Of a stretch of DNA of 64,000 nucleotides, positions 26,451 through 35,208 are shown in pieces; positions within the stretch are counted from its first letter, which is position 1; each line of letters starts with the position of its first letter. Made by a program: the position numbers and the translations under genes. The notes under the pieces were generated by a model. The model was not told where the DNA came from. It made no database searches and saw only the letters and a list, made by a program, of their open reading frames with translations. Source of the DNA: JAZOXB01 sp040096185 (lineage in GTDB: Bacteria > Bacillota > Clostridia > Oscillospirales > Oscillospiraceae); the NCBI RefSeq assembly GCF_040096185.1, contig NZ_JBBMFF010000270.1, positions 1 through 64,000 of the forward strand, written 5' to 3'.

Positions 26451-28792
26451 TCAAGACGCTGAAAAACCTGCTGAAACAGGACAAGGAGCGGTACACCGTG
26501 CCCCGCAAGGTGCAGGATGTGATCCCCGTCCGCCGCATCTGGAAGGACGGCATTTTTCAGGTGGGCGGCCGCTTTTCCAAGACCTATCAGTTTACCGACA
26601 TCAATTACCTTGTGGCAAGCCGTGAGGACAAGGAGCAGATGTTCCTTGCCTATTCGGAGCTGCTGAACAGTCTGGATTCCGGGGCGACAACGAAGATCAC
26701 CATCAACAACCGCAGGCTGAACCGGGCAGATTTTGAGCAGTCGATCTTGATGCCCATGCGGGGCGATGCCTGCGATGTGTACCGCAGGGAATACAATCAA
26801 ATGCTGCTTGACAAGACCACCGGCGCCAACGGCATCATTCAGGAGAAGTATATCACGGTGTCGGTCTGCAAGAAAGACATCGAAGAAGCCCGCACCTACT
26901 TTTCCCGTGTGGGCGCAGACCTGATTGCCCATTTCGCCGCCCTCGGCTCCAAGTGTACCGAACTGGATGCCGCCGAAAAGCTGCGGGTGCTCCACGATTT
27001 CTACCGTCAGGGTGAAGAAGCGGCCTTTCACTTTGACCCGCAGGATATGATGCACAAGGGACACAATTTCAAGGACTATATCTGTCCTGACTCAATGGAG
27101 AAAAGCAGTGACTGCCTGAAGCTGGGCGAGAAATACTGCCGTGTCTTGTTTTTGAAGGACTACGCTTCGTATATCAAAGACAGCATGGTCACGGAACTGA
27201 CCGATTTCAACCGAAATATGATGCTGTCGATCGATGTTGTGCCGATCCCCACCGACGAGGCCGTGCGGGAGGTGGAAAACCGTCTGCTCGGCATCGAAAC
27301 CAATATCACCAACTGGCAGCGCAGGCAGAACGCCAACAACAATTTCTCCGCTGTCGTGCCCTATGATATGGAGCTCCAGCGCAAGGAAAGCAAGGAGTTT
27401 CTGGACGACCTGACCACGAGAGATCAGCGGATGATGCTTGCCGTTATTACGATGGTCATTACCGCCGACGACAAAAAGCAGCTCGACAGCGATACCGAAA
27501 CGGTGCTTGCCGTGGCACGAAAGCATATGTGCCAGCTTGCCGTTCTGAAATTCCAGCAGTTCGACGGGCTGAACACCGTTCTTCCCATCGGCGCACGGAG
27601 GATCAATGCGTTCCGTACCCTCACCACTGAGAGCCTTGCGGTGTTTATGCCCTTTAAGGTGCAGGAGGTACAGGACAAGGGCGGCATTTATTTCGGAGAG
27701 AACGCCATCTCCCACAACCTCATCATGTGCAACAAAGCAAATCTTCTGAACCAGTCGGCGTTTCTGCTGGGCGTGCCCGGTTCGGGCAAATCGTTCAGCG
27801 CCAAGGAGCTGATCGCTTTTCTCATTCTCAATACCGCCGATGATGTGTTGATCTGCGATCCGGAAAACGAATTTGGTGCGCTGGCGGCGGCGCTGGGTAA
27901 GGAAACGGCGACCGTCATTCATATGGCGGCTGGCGGCAAAGACCGTTTGAACGCCATGTATATGGTGGACGGCTACGGCGAGAACAACCCCATCGTGGAG
28001 AAATCGCAGTTCATCATGTCCCTTGTGGAGCAGATCGATAAGGCCGGTGTCGGCCCGCAGCAAAAATCCATCATCGACCGCTGCACGGCGCTGGTGTATC
28101 AGGACGCCGAGCGGACGGGTAAGCCCGCTACGCTCTGTGACCTGCGAAACAAGCTGTTGGAACAGCCCGAAGAAAAGGCAAAAGAAATCGCCTTGTCGCT
28201 GGAGCTGTTCACCACCGGCTCACTGGATATTTTCGGCCACGAAAGCACCGTCGATCTCGACAAGCGCATCGTCGTATTCGATATTCACGGCCTTGGCGAG
28301 CAGTTGAAGCCGACGGGACTGCTGGTGATCACCGACACCATCCTCAACCGTGTCACTCTCAACTGGAAGAAGGGCAAGCGCACCCACATCTTCATCGACG
28401 AATTTCATGTCGTTTTTGAAAATGAGCAGAGCGGCATTTTCTTCAATTCCGCATGGCGGCAGTTCCGTAAGCGCAACGGCTATCCCACTGCCATCACGCA
28501 GAATGTAGAATACCTGCTGGATTCCGTGCAGGCAAGCACGATGCTCTCCAACTCCGAGTTTGTGGTCATGCTCAATCAGGCGTTTTCCGACCGTGCCAAG
28601 CTCTCAAAACTCCTGAACATCTCTGACGAACAGATGAGCTATGTCACCAACGCCGATGCGGGCTGTGGGCTGATCAAGTACGGCTCGGCGCTGGTGCCGT
28701 TTATCAACCGTTTCCCCAAAGATACCGAGCTTTACCGCTTGATGACGACACGCCCCGGCGAGGGTGTGTTCGGCAGCGGAAACGCATCTTAA
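26447..28792 (+). CDS. VirB4-like conjugation ATPase
   Basis: A 781-aa ATPase. The N-terminal ~420 residues form the CagE/TrbE-VirB4 domain, then Walker A LGVPGSGKSFSAKE near residue 441 and Walker B THIFIDEFHVVFE near 645. C-terminal QNVEYLLDS and a closing GEGVFGSGNAS are usual for the TraE/VirB4 proteins of Gram-positive ICEs. It energises channel assembly and transport. Confidence 0.92.
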   Translation: MIKTLKNLLKQDKERYTVPRKVQDVIPVRRIWKDGIFQVGGRFSKTYQFTDINYLVASREDKEQMFLAYSELLNSLDSGATTKITINNRRLNRADFEQSILMPMRGDACDVYRREYNQMLLDKTTGANGIIQEKYITVSVCKKDIEEARTYFSRVGADLIAHFAALGSKCTELDAAEKLRVLHDFYRQGEEAAFHFDPQDMMHKGHNFKDYICPDSMEKSSDCLKLGEKYCRVLFLKDYASYIKDSMVTELTDFNRNMMLSIDVVPIPTDEAVREVENRLLGIETNITNWQRRQNANNNFSAVVPYDMELQRKESKEFLDDLTTRDQRMMLAVITMVITADDKKQLDSDTETVLAVARKHMCQLAVLKFQQFDGLNTVLPIGARRINAFRTLTTESLAVFMPFKVQEVQDKGGIYFGENAISHNLIMCNKANLLNQSAFLLGVPGSGKSFSAKELIAFLILNTADDVLICDPENEFGALAAALGKETATVIHMAAGGKDRLNAMYMVDGYGENNPIVEKSQFIMSLVEQIDKAGVGPQQKSIIDRCTALVYQDAERTGKPATLCDLRNKLLEQPEEKAKEIALSLELFTTGSLDIFGHESTVDLDKRIVVFDIHGLGEQLKPTGLLVITDTILNRVTLNWKKGKRTHIFIDEFHVVFENEQSGIFFNSAWRQFRKRNGYPTAITQNVEYLLDSVQASTMLSNSEFVVMLNQAFSDRAKLSKLLNISDEQMSYVTNADAGCGLIKYGSALVPFINRFPKDTELYRLMTTRPGEGVFGSGNAS

Positions 28793-28804
28793 AGGAGGCC
28801 ATAT

Positions 28805-29599
28805 ATGAAAAGCAAATATCTGATGATCGGGGCGGCCGTATGTGCCGCCCTTTTCCTTTTCTCCGGCATCATGCTCTGTCGGCAGTATGCAGACGAAAAA
28901 CAGAGCACCGAAGCCTTTGAACAGGTCGCCGCACTGGTGGAAACCGAATCGGCACCCGCCGATACACCGCAGGAAACCGAGCCGCTGCCGGAACTGACGG
29001 CATTTGAAAAGTATCGGGCGGTGCAGGAGCAAAACAGCGATTTTGTGGGCTGGCTCTCCATCCCCGGCACGAGCATCGACTATCCCGTGATGCAGACCGT
29101 GGACAAGCCGAATTTCTATCTGAAACGAGGCTTTGACAAGCAGTACAGCGATTACGGTGTGCCCTATGTGCAGGAAAACTGCGACCTTGCACTCTCCGAC
29201 AACTGCGTGATCTACGGCCATCACATGAACAACGGGACGATGTTTGCCGATCTCTGCAAATACGAAAGCGAGGGCTTCTATCAGGAGCACAAGACAATCC
29301 ATTTTGACACGCTGTCCGGCTTTGGTGAATATGAGATCGTGGCGGTGTTCAAGACCGTTGCCTATTCCGAGCAGGACTTCAAGTATTACCACTTCACCCG
29401 TGCGGACTCGGCGGAGGACTTTGGAGCCTATATCGCTCAATGCAAGGCGCTTTCCCTCTACGACACCGGCATAATGGCGGAATACGGCGACAAGCTGATC
29501 ACGCTCTCCACCTGCGAATACAGCCGCAAAAACGGGCGCATGGTCGTTGTTGCCAAGCGGATCGCCGCACCCTCTGCGGAGGTGGGCAGCGATGCCTGA
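28805..29599 (+). CDS. srtB: Class B sortase
   Basis: A 264-aa membrane-anchored transpeptidase: N-terminal signal anchor (residues 5-25), a Glu/Pro/Thr spacer, then the catalytic domain with WLSIPGTSIDYPVMQ, His in YGHHMNNGTMF (residue 139) and Cys237 in TLSTCEYSRKNGR with the catalytic Arg a few residues on. Clostridial class B enzymes accept (S/P)PXTG-type signals; the adhesin of this element ends in TPKTG, so it is the likely substrate. The 3' end overlaps the CHAP gene (ATG within GATGCCTGA). Confidence 0.9.
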   Translation: MKSKYLMIGAAVCAALFLFSGIMLCRQYADEKQSTEAFEQVAALVETESAPADTPQETEPLPELTAFEKYRAVQEQNSDFVGWLSIPGTSIDYPVMQTVDKPNFYLKRGFDKQYSDYGVPYVQENCDLALSDNCVIYGHHMNNGTMFADLCKYESEGFYQEHKTIHFDTLSGFGEYEIVAVFKTVAYSEQDFKYYHFTRADSAEDFGAYIAQCKALSLYDTGIMAEYGDKLITLSTCEYSRKNGRMVVVAKRIAAPSAEVGSDA

Positions 29600-31316
29600 C
29601 ATCAAAACAAGAGATGCGGTCAATGGAACGGTAAAGGTGATTGGCAAATCGGCGGTAGCCGCCGAGCGGATGAAGGATGCCTATGTCCGCACCAAGGACA
29701 AGGCGGAGCACGGTGTTTTTGCGGCGGAATCCTCTCCCGAAGAATATGCCGCCGACCGCACTTTGACCGGGACGGAAACGGCGGCGCACGAAGCCGCCCA
29801 CGGGCTGGATAAGGCCGGCCGCAAGGGCGTAAAAACCACCAAGGAGAATATCTCCAAGGCAAAGGACTATTTTCAGCGGAGAAAGGCAGACCTGCCGAAA
29901 AAGCAGACGAAGGACGCCATGCGGCGAGTGCGCCGCTCTGCCGATACCACGCAAAAAACGATCAAAACGGTAGACCGCAGCGGCAAGACCATCAAGCAGA
30001 CGGCAAAATCCACAGGCAAGGCAGCAGCCAAGACCACGCAGAAAACCATCAAGACCGCCGAGCAGACCGCCCGGACGACCATAAAAACGACGCAGGCTGC
30101 GGCAAAGACGGCACAGAAAACCGCACGGGCCACGGCAAAAGCCGCTAAAACTGCGGCGCAAACCGCCCGTGCAGCAGCAAAAGCGACTGCGGCAGGCATC
30201 AAGGCGGCGGTCAAGGCTACCGCTGCTGCCGTCAAAGCCATCATTGCCGGAACAAAAGCGCTGATTGCCGCCATCGCTGCGGGCGGTTGGATCGCCGTTG
30301 TCGTGATTATCGTCATCTGTCTGATCGGGCTAATCATCGGCTCTTGCTTCGGCATCTTTTTCTCCGGCGAGGACAGCGGCACGGGACAGACCATGCGACA
30401 GGCCGTGCAGGAGATCAATGCCGACTATCAATCACAGATCGACACCACAAGGGCAAACATCACCTATGACGAGCTGGAAATGTCCGGCTCCCGTGCGGTA
30501 TGGCCGGAGGTGCTGGCGGTGTATGCGGTAAAAACCACCACCGATCCCGACGATCCGCAGGAGGTTGCCACGGTGGACGATGCCAAGAAAGCCATTCTCA
30601 ACGATATTTTCTGGCAGATGAACGAAATATCTTCCCGCACCGAGAGCAAGACCGAGAAAGTCATTACTGAAACCGACGACGGTCACGGGAACATCGTGGA
30701 AACTGCCACGACGGTCACACGCACCTATCTCTATATCACGGTCAGCCACAAGACCGCCGAGGAAATGGCAGACCTTTTCAATTTCAACGCTGACCAGCGA
30801 CAGCAGCTTTCTGAACTGCTTGCCGAGGAAAACCGCAGTATGTGGTCTGCTGTCCTCTATGGTATTTATTTCGGGGATGATTCCATCGTCACGGTGGCCT
30901 TGTCGCAGATCGGCAATGTGGGCGGTCAGCCCTATTGGTCGTGGTATGGATTTGAAAGCCGTGTAGAATGGTGCGCCTGCTTTGTTTCGTGGTGTGCCAA
31001 TGAGTGCGGCTATATCGACGGCGGCGTTATCCCGAAGTTTGCGGGCTGCGTCAACGGTGTCCAGTGGTTCAAAGACCGTGGACAATGGCAGGACGGCAGC
31101 TTTGAACCATCTGCCGGTCAGATCATTTTCTTTGATTGGGACAACAAAGGCAGCTCCGGCCCGCAAGATGGGCAGTCCGATCATGTCGGCATCGTGGAGA
31201 AATGCGAAAACGGCATTGTCTACACCATCGAGGGCAATTCCGGCGATAGCTGCCGACAGAACCAATATCCCGTAGGGTATTATGAGATCCTTGGGTATGG
31301 AATACCAGCCTTTTAA
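29592..31316 (+). CDS. CHAP-type peptidoglycan hydrolase (VirB1-like), with basic repeat region
   Basis: A 574-aa protein. Start ATG 29592 overlaps the sortase stop; the longer frame upstream lies inside the sortase. Residues about 110-225 are a low-complexity Lys/Thr/Ala repeat (KTAQKTARATAKAAKTA style), followed by a transmembrane helix (GGWIAVVVIIVICLIGLIIGSCFGIFF). An extracellular CD1108-like domain comes next, then a CHAP/NlpC-P60-like domain with catalytic Cys in EWCACFVSWCA and His in SDHVGIVE. It opens the cell wall for the mating channel. Last gene of the transfer operon. Confidence 0.85.
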   Translation: MPDIKTRDAVNGTVKVIGKSAVAAERMKDAYVRTKDKAEHGVFAAESSPEEYAADRTLTGTETAAHEAAHGLDKAGRKGVKTTKENISKAKDYFQRRKADLPKKQTKDAMRRVRRSADTTQKTIKTVDRSGKTIKQTAKSTGKAAAKTTQKTIKTAEQTARTTIKTTQAAAKTAQKTARATAKAAKTAAQTARAAAKATAAGIKAAVKATAAAVKAIIAGTKALIAAIAAGGWIAVVVIIVICLIGLIIGSCFGIFFSGEDSGTGQTMRQAVQEINADYQSQIDTTRANITYDELEMSGSRAVWPEVLAVYAVKTTTDPDDPQEVATVDDAKKAILNDIFWQMNEISSRTESKTEKVITETDDGHGNIVETATTVTRTYLYITVSHKTAEEMADLFNFNADQRQQLSELLAEENRSMWSAVLYGIYFGDDSIVTVALSQIGNVGGQPYWSWYGFESRVEWCACFVSWCANECGYIDGGVIPKFAGCVNGVQWFKDRGQWQDGSFEPSAGQIIFFDWDNKGSSGPQDGQSDHVGIVEKCENGIVYTIEGNSGDSCRQNQYPVGYYEILGYGIPAF

Positions 31317-31331
31317 TTAGGCCTATAAAAA

Positions 31332-31372
31332 GGAGCAAATGGCATAGACCAAAGATGCCATTTGCTCCTTTT
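31332..31372. terminator. Perfect 14-bp terminator between convergent operons
   Basis: GGAGCAAATGGCAT (31332-31345) pairs perfectly with ATGCCATTTGCTCC (31355-31368). TTTT follows on the plus strand and AAAA precedes (TTTT on the minus strand), so it can terminate both the transfer operon and the convergent histidine-kinase operon. Confidence 0.9.
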
Positions 31373-31414
31373 GCATGTTACATACCGAATGGGCGGAAAA
31401 ATCATTAGATGTGT

Positions 31415-32743
31415 TCAGCTACGATTTTTCCGTTCTTCTTGCATGGGAAATTGAACGATATGATAGAATTTCTTACTTTCGGGGTCAAAACGCATCGTTG
31501 CAACGCCGTGATATCGGGCTACTATACGTCCAATGCTCTTCAGCCCCACACCATGAATTCCGGGATTGCGCTTTTTCGTTCGAAACAAGCCCTCATGATC
31601 CGGCACAGGTGGTGTGTCGCAGGAATTGACAACTGAAACGATCACAACCTGTTGGTCCTCATTTTTCTTTACGGATAGCTCTATCGTCCGTTCTGCAGAG
31701 AAGCTCGCCGCCTCGAACGCATTCGTCAGCAGGTTACCGTAAAAGGTCGTAATACTTGGGGCATCCATAAACGAAAGACAATTATCCCGGATATCACATT
31801 GAAAGGTTATTTGGGGGCTTTTACATTTATCCCGAAATTGCTGCAGCATGAAATTAAGTATGGGGTCAGAACATAGTTTTACCTGCTGATCAGGCAGTAC
31901 ATCATCCACGAGTTTTGTAATATACTCGGATATCCCCGGAGCGTTGAAATCGTTTGCCAAGCCGTGAATAGTATTTAGATGTCTTTTGATGTCGTGTATG
32001 AGAATGCGCTGGTTTTCGGACTGCTTTTGCAGATCCTGATAATATGCAGCATCTGCTTCTTCTTTTTGAATACTCAAATTCATAGCCAGCTGTTCAGCGT
32101 GCATTCGCTGCAAATGGTTGTATATGACCATAAAAATCAGATTGACGATCAGCAAGGTCAACACAATGATTATCATGAGAAGTTCTACCGGCTTTGCCAT
32201 CTCTGCGCGTACCCCGATATATACCACTACTGCTGAGACAATGACAGAAAAGATCGGTAATATGCAAAGCAATCCCATAAACGCAGGCTCTTCCTGAGCC
32301 TGTCGGTTCGGAGCCCAGAGTTTTGCAGCAATGACTGTTATCGAAAAATAAAGCATTTTGCTGATCACAGCCATGACGATCATGATGGCCAAACTATCTG
32401 CATAGGCACCAAAACGGAACCCAAACAAGCTGATGATCCATGCTGCGATAATTTCTGTAATAGCCATGATCGAGGTCAGAAAAGCAGAATGCAATATGGC
32501 AGATCTCAGTTTGCATTCGTAATTCATCCATAGCAGCAGTAAATTAGCGAGGAAAAATGCTGCGCCATTCAAAACGACGCTGTTAAACCATGTAATGCCA
32601 AACAAGAGAAGATAGGCAACCGCAAAAGTGATACCGATTTTCAAGCCGGACGATTTTCTACAAAACAGAGCATCAAAATACAACCATGCAATGGTCGCTT
32701 CCGCAATATATAACACGCCATAGCAAATATATTCCGCCATCAT
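31415..32743 (-). CDS. AgrC-like sensor histidine kinase (GHKL type)
   Basis: A 442-aa kinase. The start is the first ATG of ATGATG at 32743, which overlaps the stop of the response-regulator gene. The N-terminal ~210 residues hold six to seven transmembrane helices (peptide-sensing domain of the AgrC type). A coiled segment, the phospho-acceptor region ILIHDIKRHLNTIHGLA, N-box GNLLTNAFEAA and G-box HGVGLKSIGRIV follow, as in the HPK10/GHKL family. It should sense the cyclic peptide made by AgrD/AgrB encoded 1.5 kb away and phosphorylate the LytTR regulator. Confidence 0.87.
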   Translation of the reverse strand: MMAEYICYGVLYIAEATIAWLYFDALFCRKSSGLKIGITFAVAYLLLFGITWFNSVVLNGAAFFLANLLLLWMNYECKLRSAILHSAFLTSIMAITEIIAAWIISLFGFRFGAYADSLAIMIVMAVISKMLYFSITVIAAKLWAPNRQAQEEPAFMGLLCILPIFSVIVSAVVVYIGVRAEMAKPVELLMIIIVLTLLIVNLIFMVIYNHLQRMHAEQLAMNLSIQKEEADAAYYQDLQKQSENQRILIHDIKRHLNTIHGLANDFNAPGISEYITKLVDDVLPDQQVKLCSDPILNFMLQQFRDKCKSPQITFQCDIRDNCLSFMDAPSITTFYGNLLTNAFEAASFSAERTIELSVKKNEDQQVVIVSVVNSCDTPPVPDHEGLFRTKKRNPGIHGVGLKSIGRIVARYHGVATMRFDPESKKFYHIVQFPMQEERKNRS

Positions 32744-33453
32744 TTCACGCTTTCCATATACCACAAATAGGTGTCCTTGAATGCAGTATACCTTCTCCTT
32801 GTTAAGTAAGCGGTCATCTCCCTGCCCCGATATTTCAGCAGGATCGTATCTTTGTGAATAGAATTGACAAAGTGCAGATTGACGATATAGCTCCGGTGCG
32901 TCATATAAAAGCATGGCAAGGTCAAAGTTTGCCGCCAATACTCCATATTCTGTGTACTTTGCAGAACTCCATCTATCGTATGAACTAAAACTTTTCTCTG
33001 TGTCGCTTCAACGCAAATGATCTCTTCCGCACGACGAACAAATACTCCTTCATTCGTTACAATGGGGAACTCGCGGCTTTCCATATTGTACTGGTAAACT
33101 GCATCTTTCAGATTGCGAAACAGCCGATTTTTATCAATCGGTTTTGACAAATACCGAAACACCTGAAATCTCATGGCTTCGTCCAAATAATCCGGATAAG
33201 AGGTCACGATGAATATTTTTATATTTGGATTCAATTCTTTCAGCTTTGCACCAACATGGATCCCGCTAACGCCGGGCATTTCAACATCTAAAAATGCGAT
33301 ATCCGCACGAGCTTTAGCATTTAACAGAGCATCTCCGCTGGAGTAATAGGCGAATTCCACTTTCTTTCCTCCCAGCTGTGCAAAAAACTCTGACACATAT
33401 GACAGGAGCTGCTCGATGACCATGGGGTCATCATCACAAAAAATAATACGCAC
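32740..33453 (-). CDS. AgrA-like LytTR response regulator
   Basis: A 237-aa protein. Receiver domain with FCDDDP and phospho-acceptor Asp56 (IAFLDVEMPG), and a C-terminal LytTR DNA-binding domain (RRAEEIICVEATQRKVLVHT...FYMTHRSYIVNLHFVNSI). It starts at GTG 33453. The region upstream contains an extended -10 promoter and a 13-bp palindrome that reaches to within one base of the start codon. It overlaps the kinase gene by 4 nt. Likely targets: the agrDB and secreted-protein promoters of this cargo block. Confidence 0.87.
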   Translation of the reverse strand: MRIIFCDDDPMVIEQLLSYVSEFFAQLGGKKVEFAYYSSGDALLNAKARADIAFLDVEMPGVSGIHVGAKLKELNPNIKIFIVTSYPDYLDEAMRFQVFRYLSKPIDKNRLFRNLKDAVYQYNMESREFPIVTNEGVFVRRAEEIICVEATQRKVLVHTIDGVLQSTQNMEYWRQTLTLPCFYMTHRSYIVNLHFVNSIHKDTILLKYRGREMTAYLTRRRYTAFKDTYLWYMESVK

Positions 33454-33454
33454 A

Positions 33455-33514
33455 ATAATACCCCTACCTTTTTAAGAGTAGGGGTATTATAGCATATCTA
33501 AAAGTAATTGTCAC
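33455..33514 (-). promoter_or_regulatory. Promoter of the kinase/regulator operon with a 13-bp palindromic operator
   Basis: On the minus strand: -35 GTGACA (33509-33514), 17-bp spacer, extended -10 TGCTATAAT (-10 hexamer at 33486-33491). A perfect palindrome, ATAATACCCCTAC / GTAGGGGTATTAT with a 10-nt centre, spans 33455-33490. It covers the -10, the transcription start and the GGGG that serves as ribosome-binding site for GTG 33453. This layout suggests repression by a dimeric DNA-binding protein, for example the XRE protein encoded just upstream. Confidence 0.65.
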
Positions 33515-33857
33515 TATTCCATCGGTCAGACGATCTTCTAACCATGATTTGAACGATCGCCAATATAAGGTCGAGGTCATTCTCAGAACATAGTCTCAAT
33601 CCATCGGTTATATTTTGTGGAATATTGTTTGAGTGCATATTTCCCATCAAAAGGTAATCAGGTGTTACATGCAGAGCGTTACATATGCTGACCAATATTT
33701 CGAGGCTGGGTCGTTCTTTCCCACGCTCAATGCTTGATAAGTAATTATTAGATATTCCCACTGTTTCAGCCAGATTTGTTTGCTTGATGCCAGCGTGTAT
33801 ACGCCGTTGAGCAATTCGGTTCCCTATCTCAACGTAGTTCAATTCCACTAGAATCAC
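33498..33857 (-). CDS. XRE-family repressor
   Basis: A 119-aa protein with a canonical helix-turn-helix (IAQRRIHAGIKQTNLAETVGIS then YLSSIERGKERPSLE split into the two recognition parts). The start is taken as GTG 33857, with GAGGGCAGG upstream. Its C-terminal part (LRLCSENDLDLILAIVQIMV) is a short dimerisation-like tail. It lies between the agrDB promoter and the kinase/regulator operon, so it may control either; the palindrome 3' of it is the most obvious target. Confidence 0.82.
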   Translation of the reverse strand: MILVELNYVEIGNRIAQRRIHAGIKQTNLAETVGISNNYLSSIERGKERPSLEILVSICNALHVTPDYLLMGNMHSNNIPQNITDGLRLCSENDLDLILAIVQIMVRRSSDRWNSDNYF

Positions 33858-34133
33858 CTGCCCTCATAAATCCTACCAATAGCATCGCTTAAACTCAACA
33901 ATCTATTCCAGAATTATTCTGTATTGGATGTAGTTGTATAAATAAAATGCAAATTTGATTTATGCAGCAAAGAATTTTTCTGTTTTAGTTATATATCCTG
34001 TGCCTATTTATTGAGCGTATATACGTTTTTGAGTGAATTCTGTCGTTTCGTGTATAATGTCTTTCATTTTATTCAAATTTACACTACAATACATTTGCAG
34101 GTAATCTGCAAAAAAATTTCTGGAGGGTTTTAT
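33858..34133 (+). promoter_or_regulatory. Divergent control region upstream of agrD
   Basis: The promoter for agrD is -35 TTGAGT (34029-34034), an 18-bp spacer and -10 TATAAT (34053-34058). A 10-bp perfect palindrome CGTATATACG (34016-34025) lies directly upstream of the -35, where an activator would bind. The spacer holds TGTCGTTTCGTG (34041-34052), which recurs at 34909-34920 downstream of agrB. A stem, TTTGCAG/CTGCAAA (34094-34112), precedes the TGGAGG ribosome-binding site. No gene is present. Confidence 0.6.
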
Positions 34134-34298
34134 ATGAAAAGAACTACTCGAAACAACATGCTGCTGGGAAAAACAGCATCTCTTCTCTCTGCTGTCCTGT
34201 GCGCAGTCCTATTTGTCTGTGCAAATACTAACTCCTGTTTTATGATTCACCAGCCTCAAGCGCCCGATGAGCTGCGCAAATTCAGCAAACTCAAATGA
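34134..34298 (+). CDS. agrD: AgrD-like cyclic peptide precursor
   Basis: A 54-aa precursor. ATG 34134 follows TGGAGG. An amphipathic/hydrophobic leader (residues 10-30) is followed by the signal core NTNSCFMIH and the recognition tail QPQAPDELRKFSK, which matches the charged P-x-x-L pattern of AgrD proteins. By analogy the thiolactone would link Cys35 to the carboxyl group of His39, giving a five-residue ring CFMIH. The stop codon overlaps the agrB start (ATGA). Confidence 0.85.
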   Translation: MKRTTRNNMLLGKTASLLSAVLCAVLFVCANTNSCFMIHQPQAPDELRKFSKLK

Positions 34299-34906
34299 TC
34301 AATCGGCTTTCTGAGCGCGTCGTAAGTTGGCTTAGAAGGGAAGGCTGTGTTGAAGCCTCCGAAGTACCGCTGTTTCGCTATGCAGCTTACAGTTTTATAT
34401 GGGGGCTGCTTCCTTTTATCATAGTTACTGTATGGGGGATTATTTTCAACGCGCTACTCGAAAGCACTCTATTAATTCTTCCGTTTATGCTGATTCGCAA
34501 GTTTAGCGGCGGATATCATCTCTCCAACCCCGGTATTTGCTTTGCCACGTCAACTATCCTTTTGGGATTTGCCGTATGGGGATTAACTGTGATCAATAGC
34601 ACTACCTCATCAACGGGACTATCTGTTGCAGTTTTTCTATCAGTAGTTATTATTTGCGTGTTTAGTCCTATCGATTCTGAAGCCAGACGCTTATCAGAGA
34701 AGGAAATTCGGGTATTCGGGAGGTGGGCCAGAGTTATTGTAATAGCAATGCTAATTGTGTACATTATTTTTCTGGCTATCAAACAGGACTATGTTGCCTT
34801 TCCTATCGGATTTGGGATAGTTTTACCAGCTTGTTTGCAAATGCCTGTATTGATCAAGCGGTTATTTGCAAATACACAAAAAAAGCATGACCAAAAGGGC
34901 CCATAA
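34295..34906 (+). CDS. agrB: AgrB-like peptide-processing membrane protease
   Basis: A 203-aa membrane protein with five to six transmembrane helices. The catalytic pair is His75 and Cys82 in SGGYHLSNPGIC, the same H-x6-C spacing as in staphylococcal AgrB. FSPIDSEARRLSE matches the conserved cytoplasmic loop. It cleaves AgrD and forms the thiolactone. Order here is agrD before agrB, the reverse of Staphylococcus but common in Clostridia. Confidence 0.9.
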   Translation: MINRLSERVVSWLRREGCVEASEVPLFRYAAYSFIWGLLPFIIVTVWGIIFNALLESTLLILPFMLIRKFSGGYHLSNPGICFATSTILLGFAVWGLTVINSTTSSTGLSVAVFLSVVIICVFSPIDSEARRLSEKEIRVFGRWARVIVIAMLIVYIIFLAIKQDYVAFPIGFGIVLPACLQMPVLIKRLFANTQKKHDQKGP

Positions 34907-35208
34907 ATTGTCGTTTCGTGCATCTTCTCTTGAATTCTCATAATTCAAAAAGTAAGATGTACTAAACGGCCGACTCGATAGTGTATAGCAGGCAAAATAG
35001 ACTATCCGAACTATTTGGCTCGAGGCATAGTCATTTCTCGTTGACAAACGCAGGGCCAGCGTTTGCTATAGTCCAATGCCCACGATCGACATGTGGTGCC
35101 ATTGCCGATCGTCTTGTGAAAGGACAAACACATTAACTGTATGTTGATTGCAGTTGGGGCAGAAAGAAATCAGCAAATACACCAAATACTAAATAGCAGG
35201 AGCTACGC
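34907..35208 (+). promoter_or_regulatory. Control region of the secreted protein gene: long-spacer promoter with dyad
   Basis: The -35 is TTGACA (35041-35046) and the -10 is TATAGT (35067-35072) with an extended TG, but the spacer is 20 bp. A dyad, CAAACGC (35045-35051) and GCGTTTG (35059-35065), fills that spacer. This geometry is typical of promoters activated by MerR-type proteins. Upstream are TGTCGTTTCGTG (34909-34920, also in the agrD promoter) and a stem, TTGAATT-CTCAT-AATTCAA, which may end agrDB transcription. A leader of about 130 nt precedes the gene. Confidence 0.55.

Noticed and set aside
27092..28063. 323-codon minus-strand frame
   Set aside because: Antisense to the VirB4 gene; no independent support.
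29873..30418. 181-codon minus-strand frame rich in Ala/Val
   Set aside because: Antisense of the Lys/Thr/Ala repeat region of the CHAP protein gene; repeat composition keeps the frame open.
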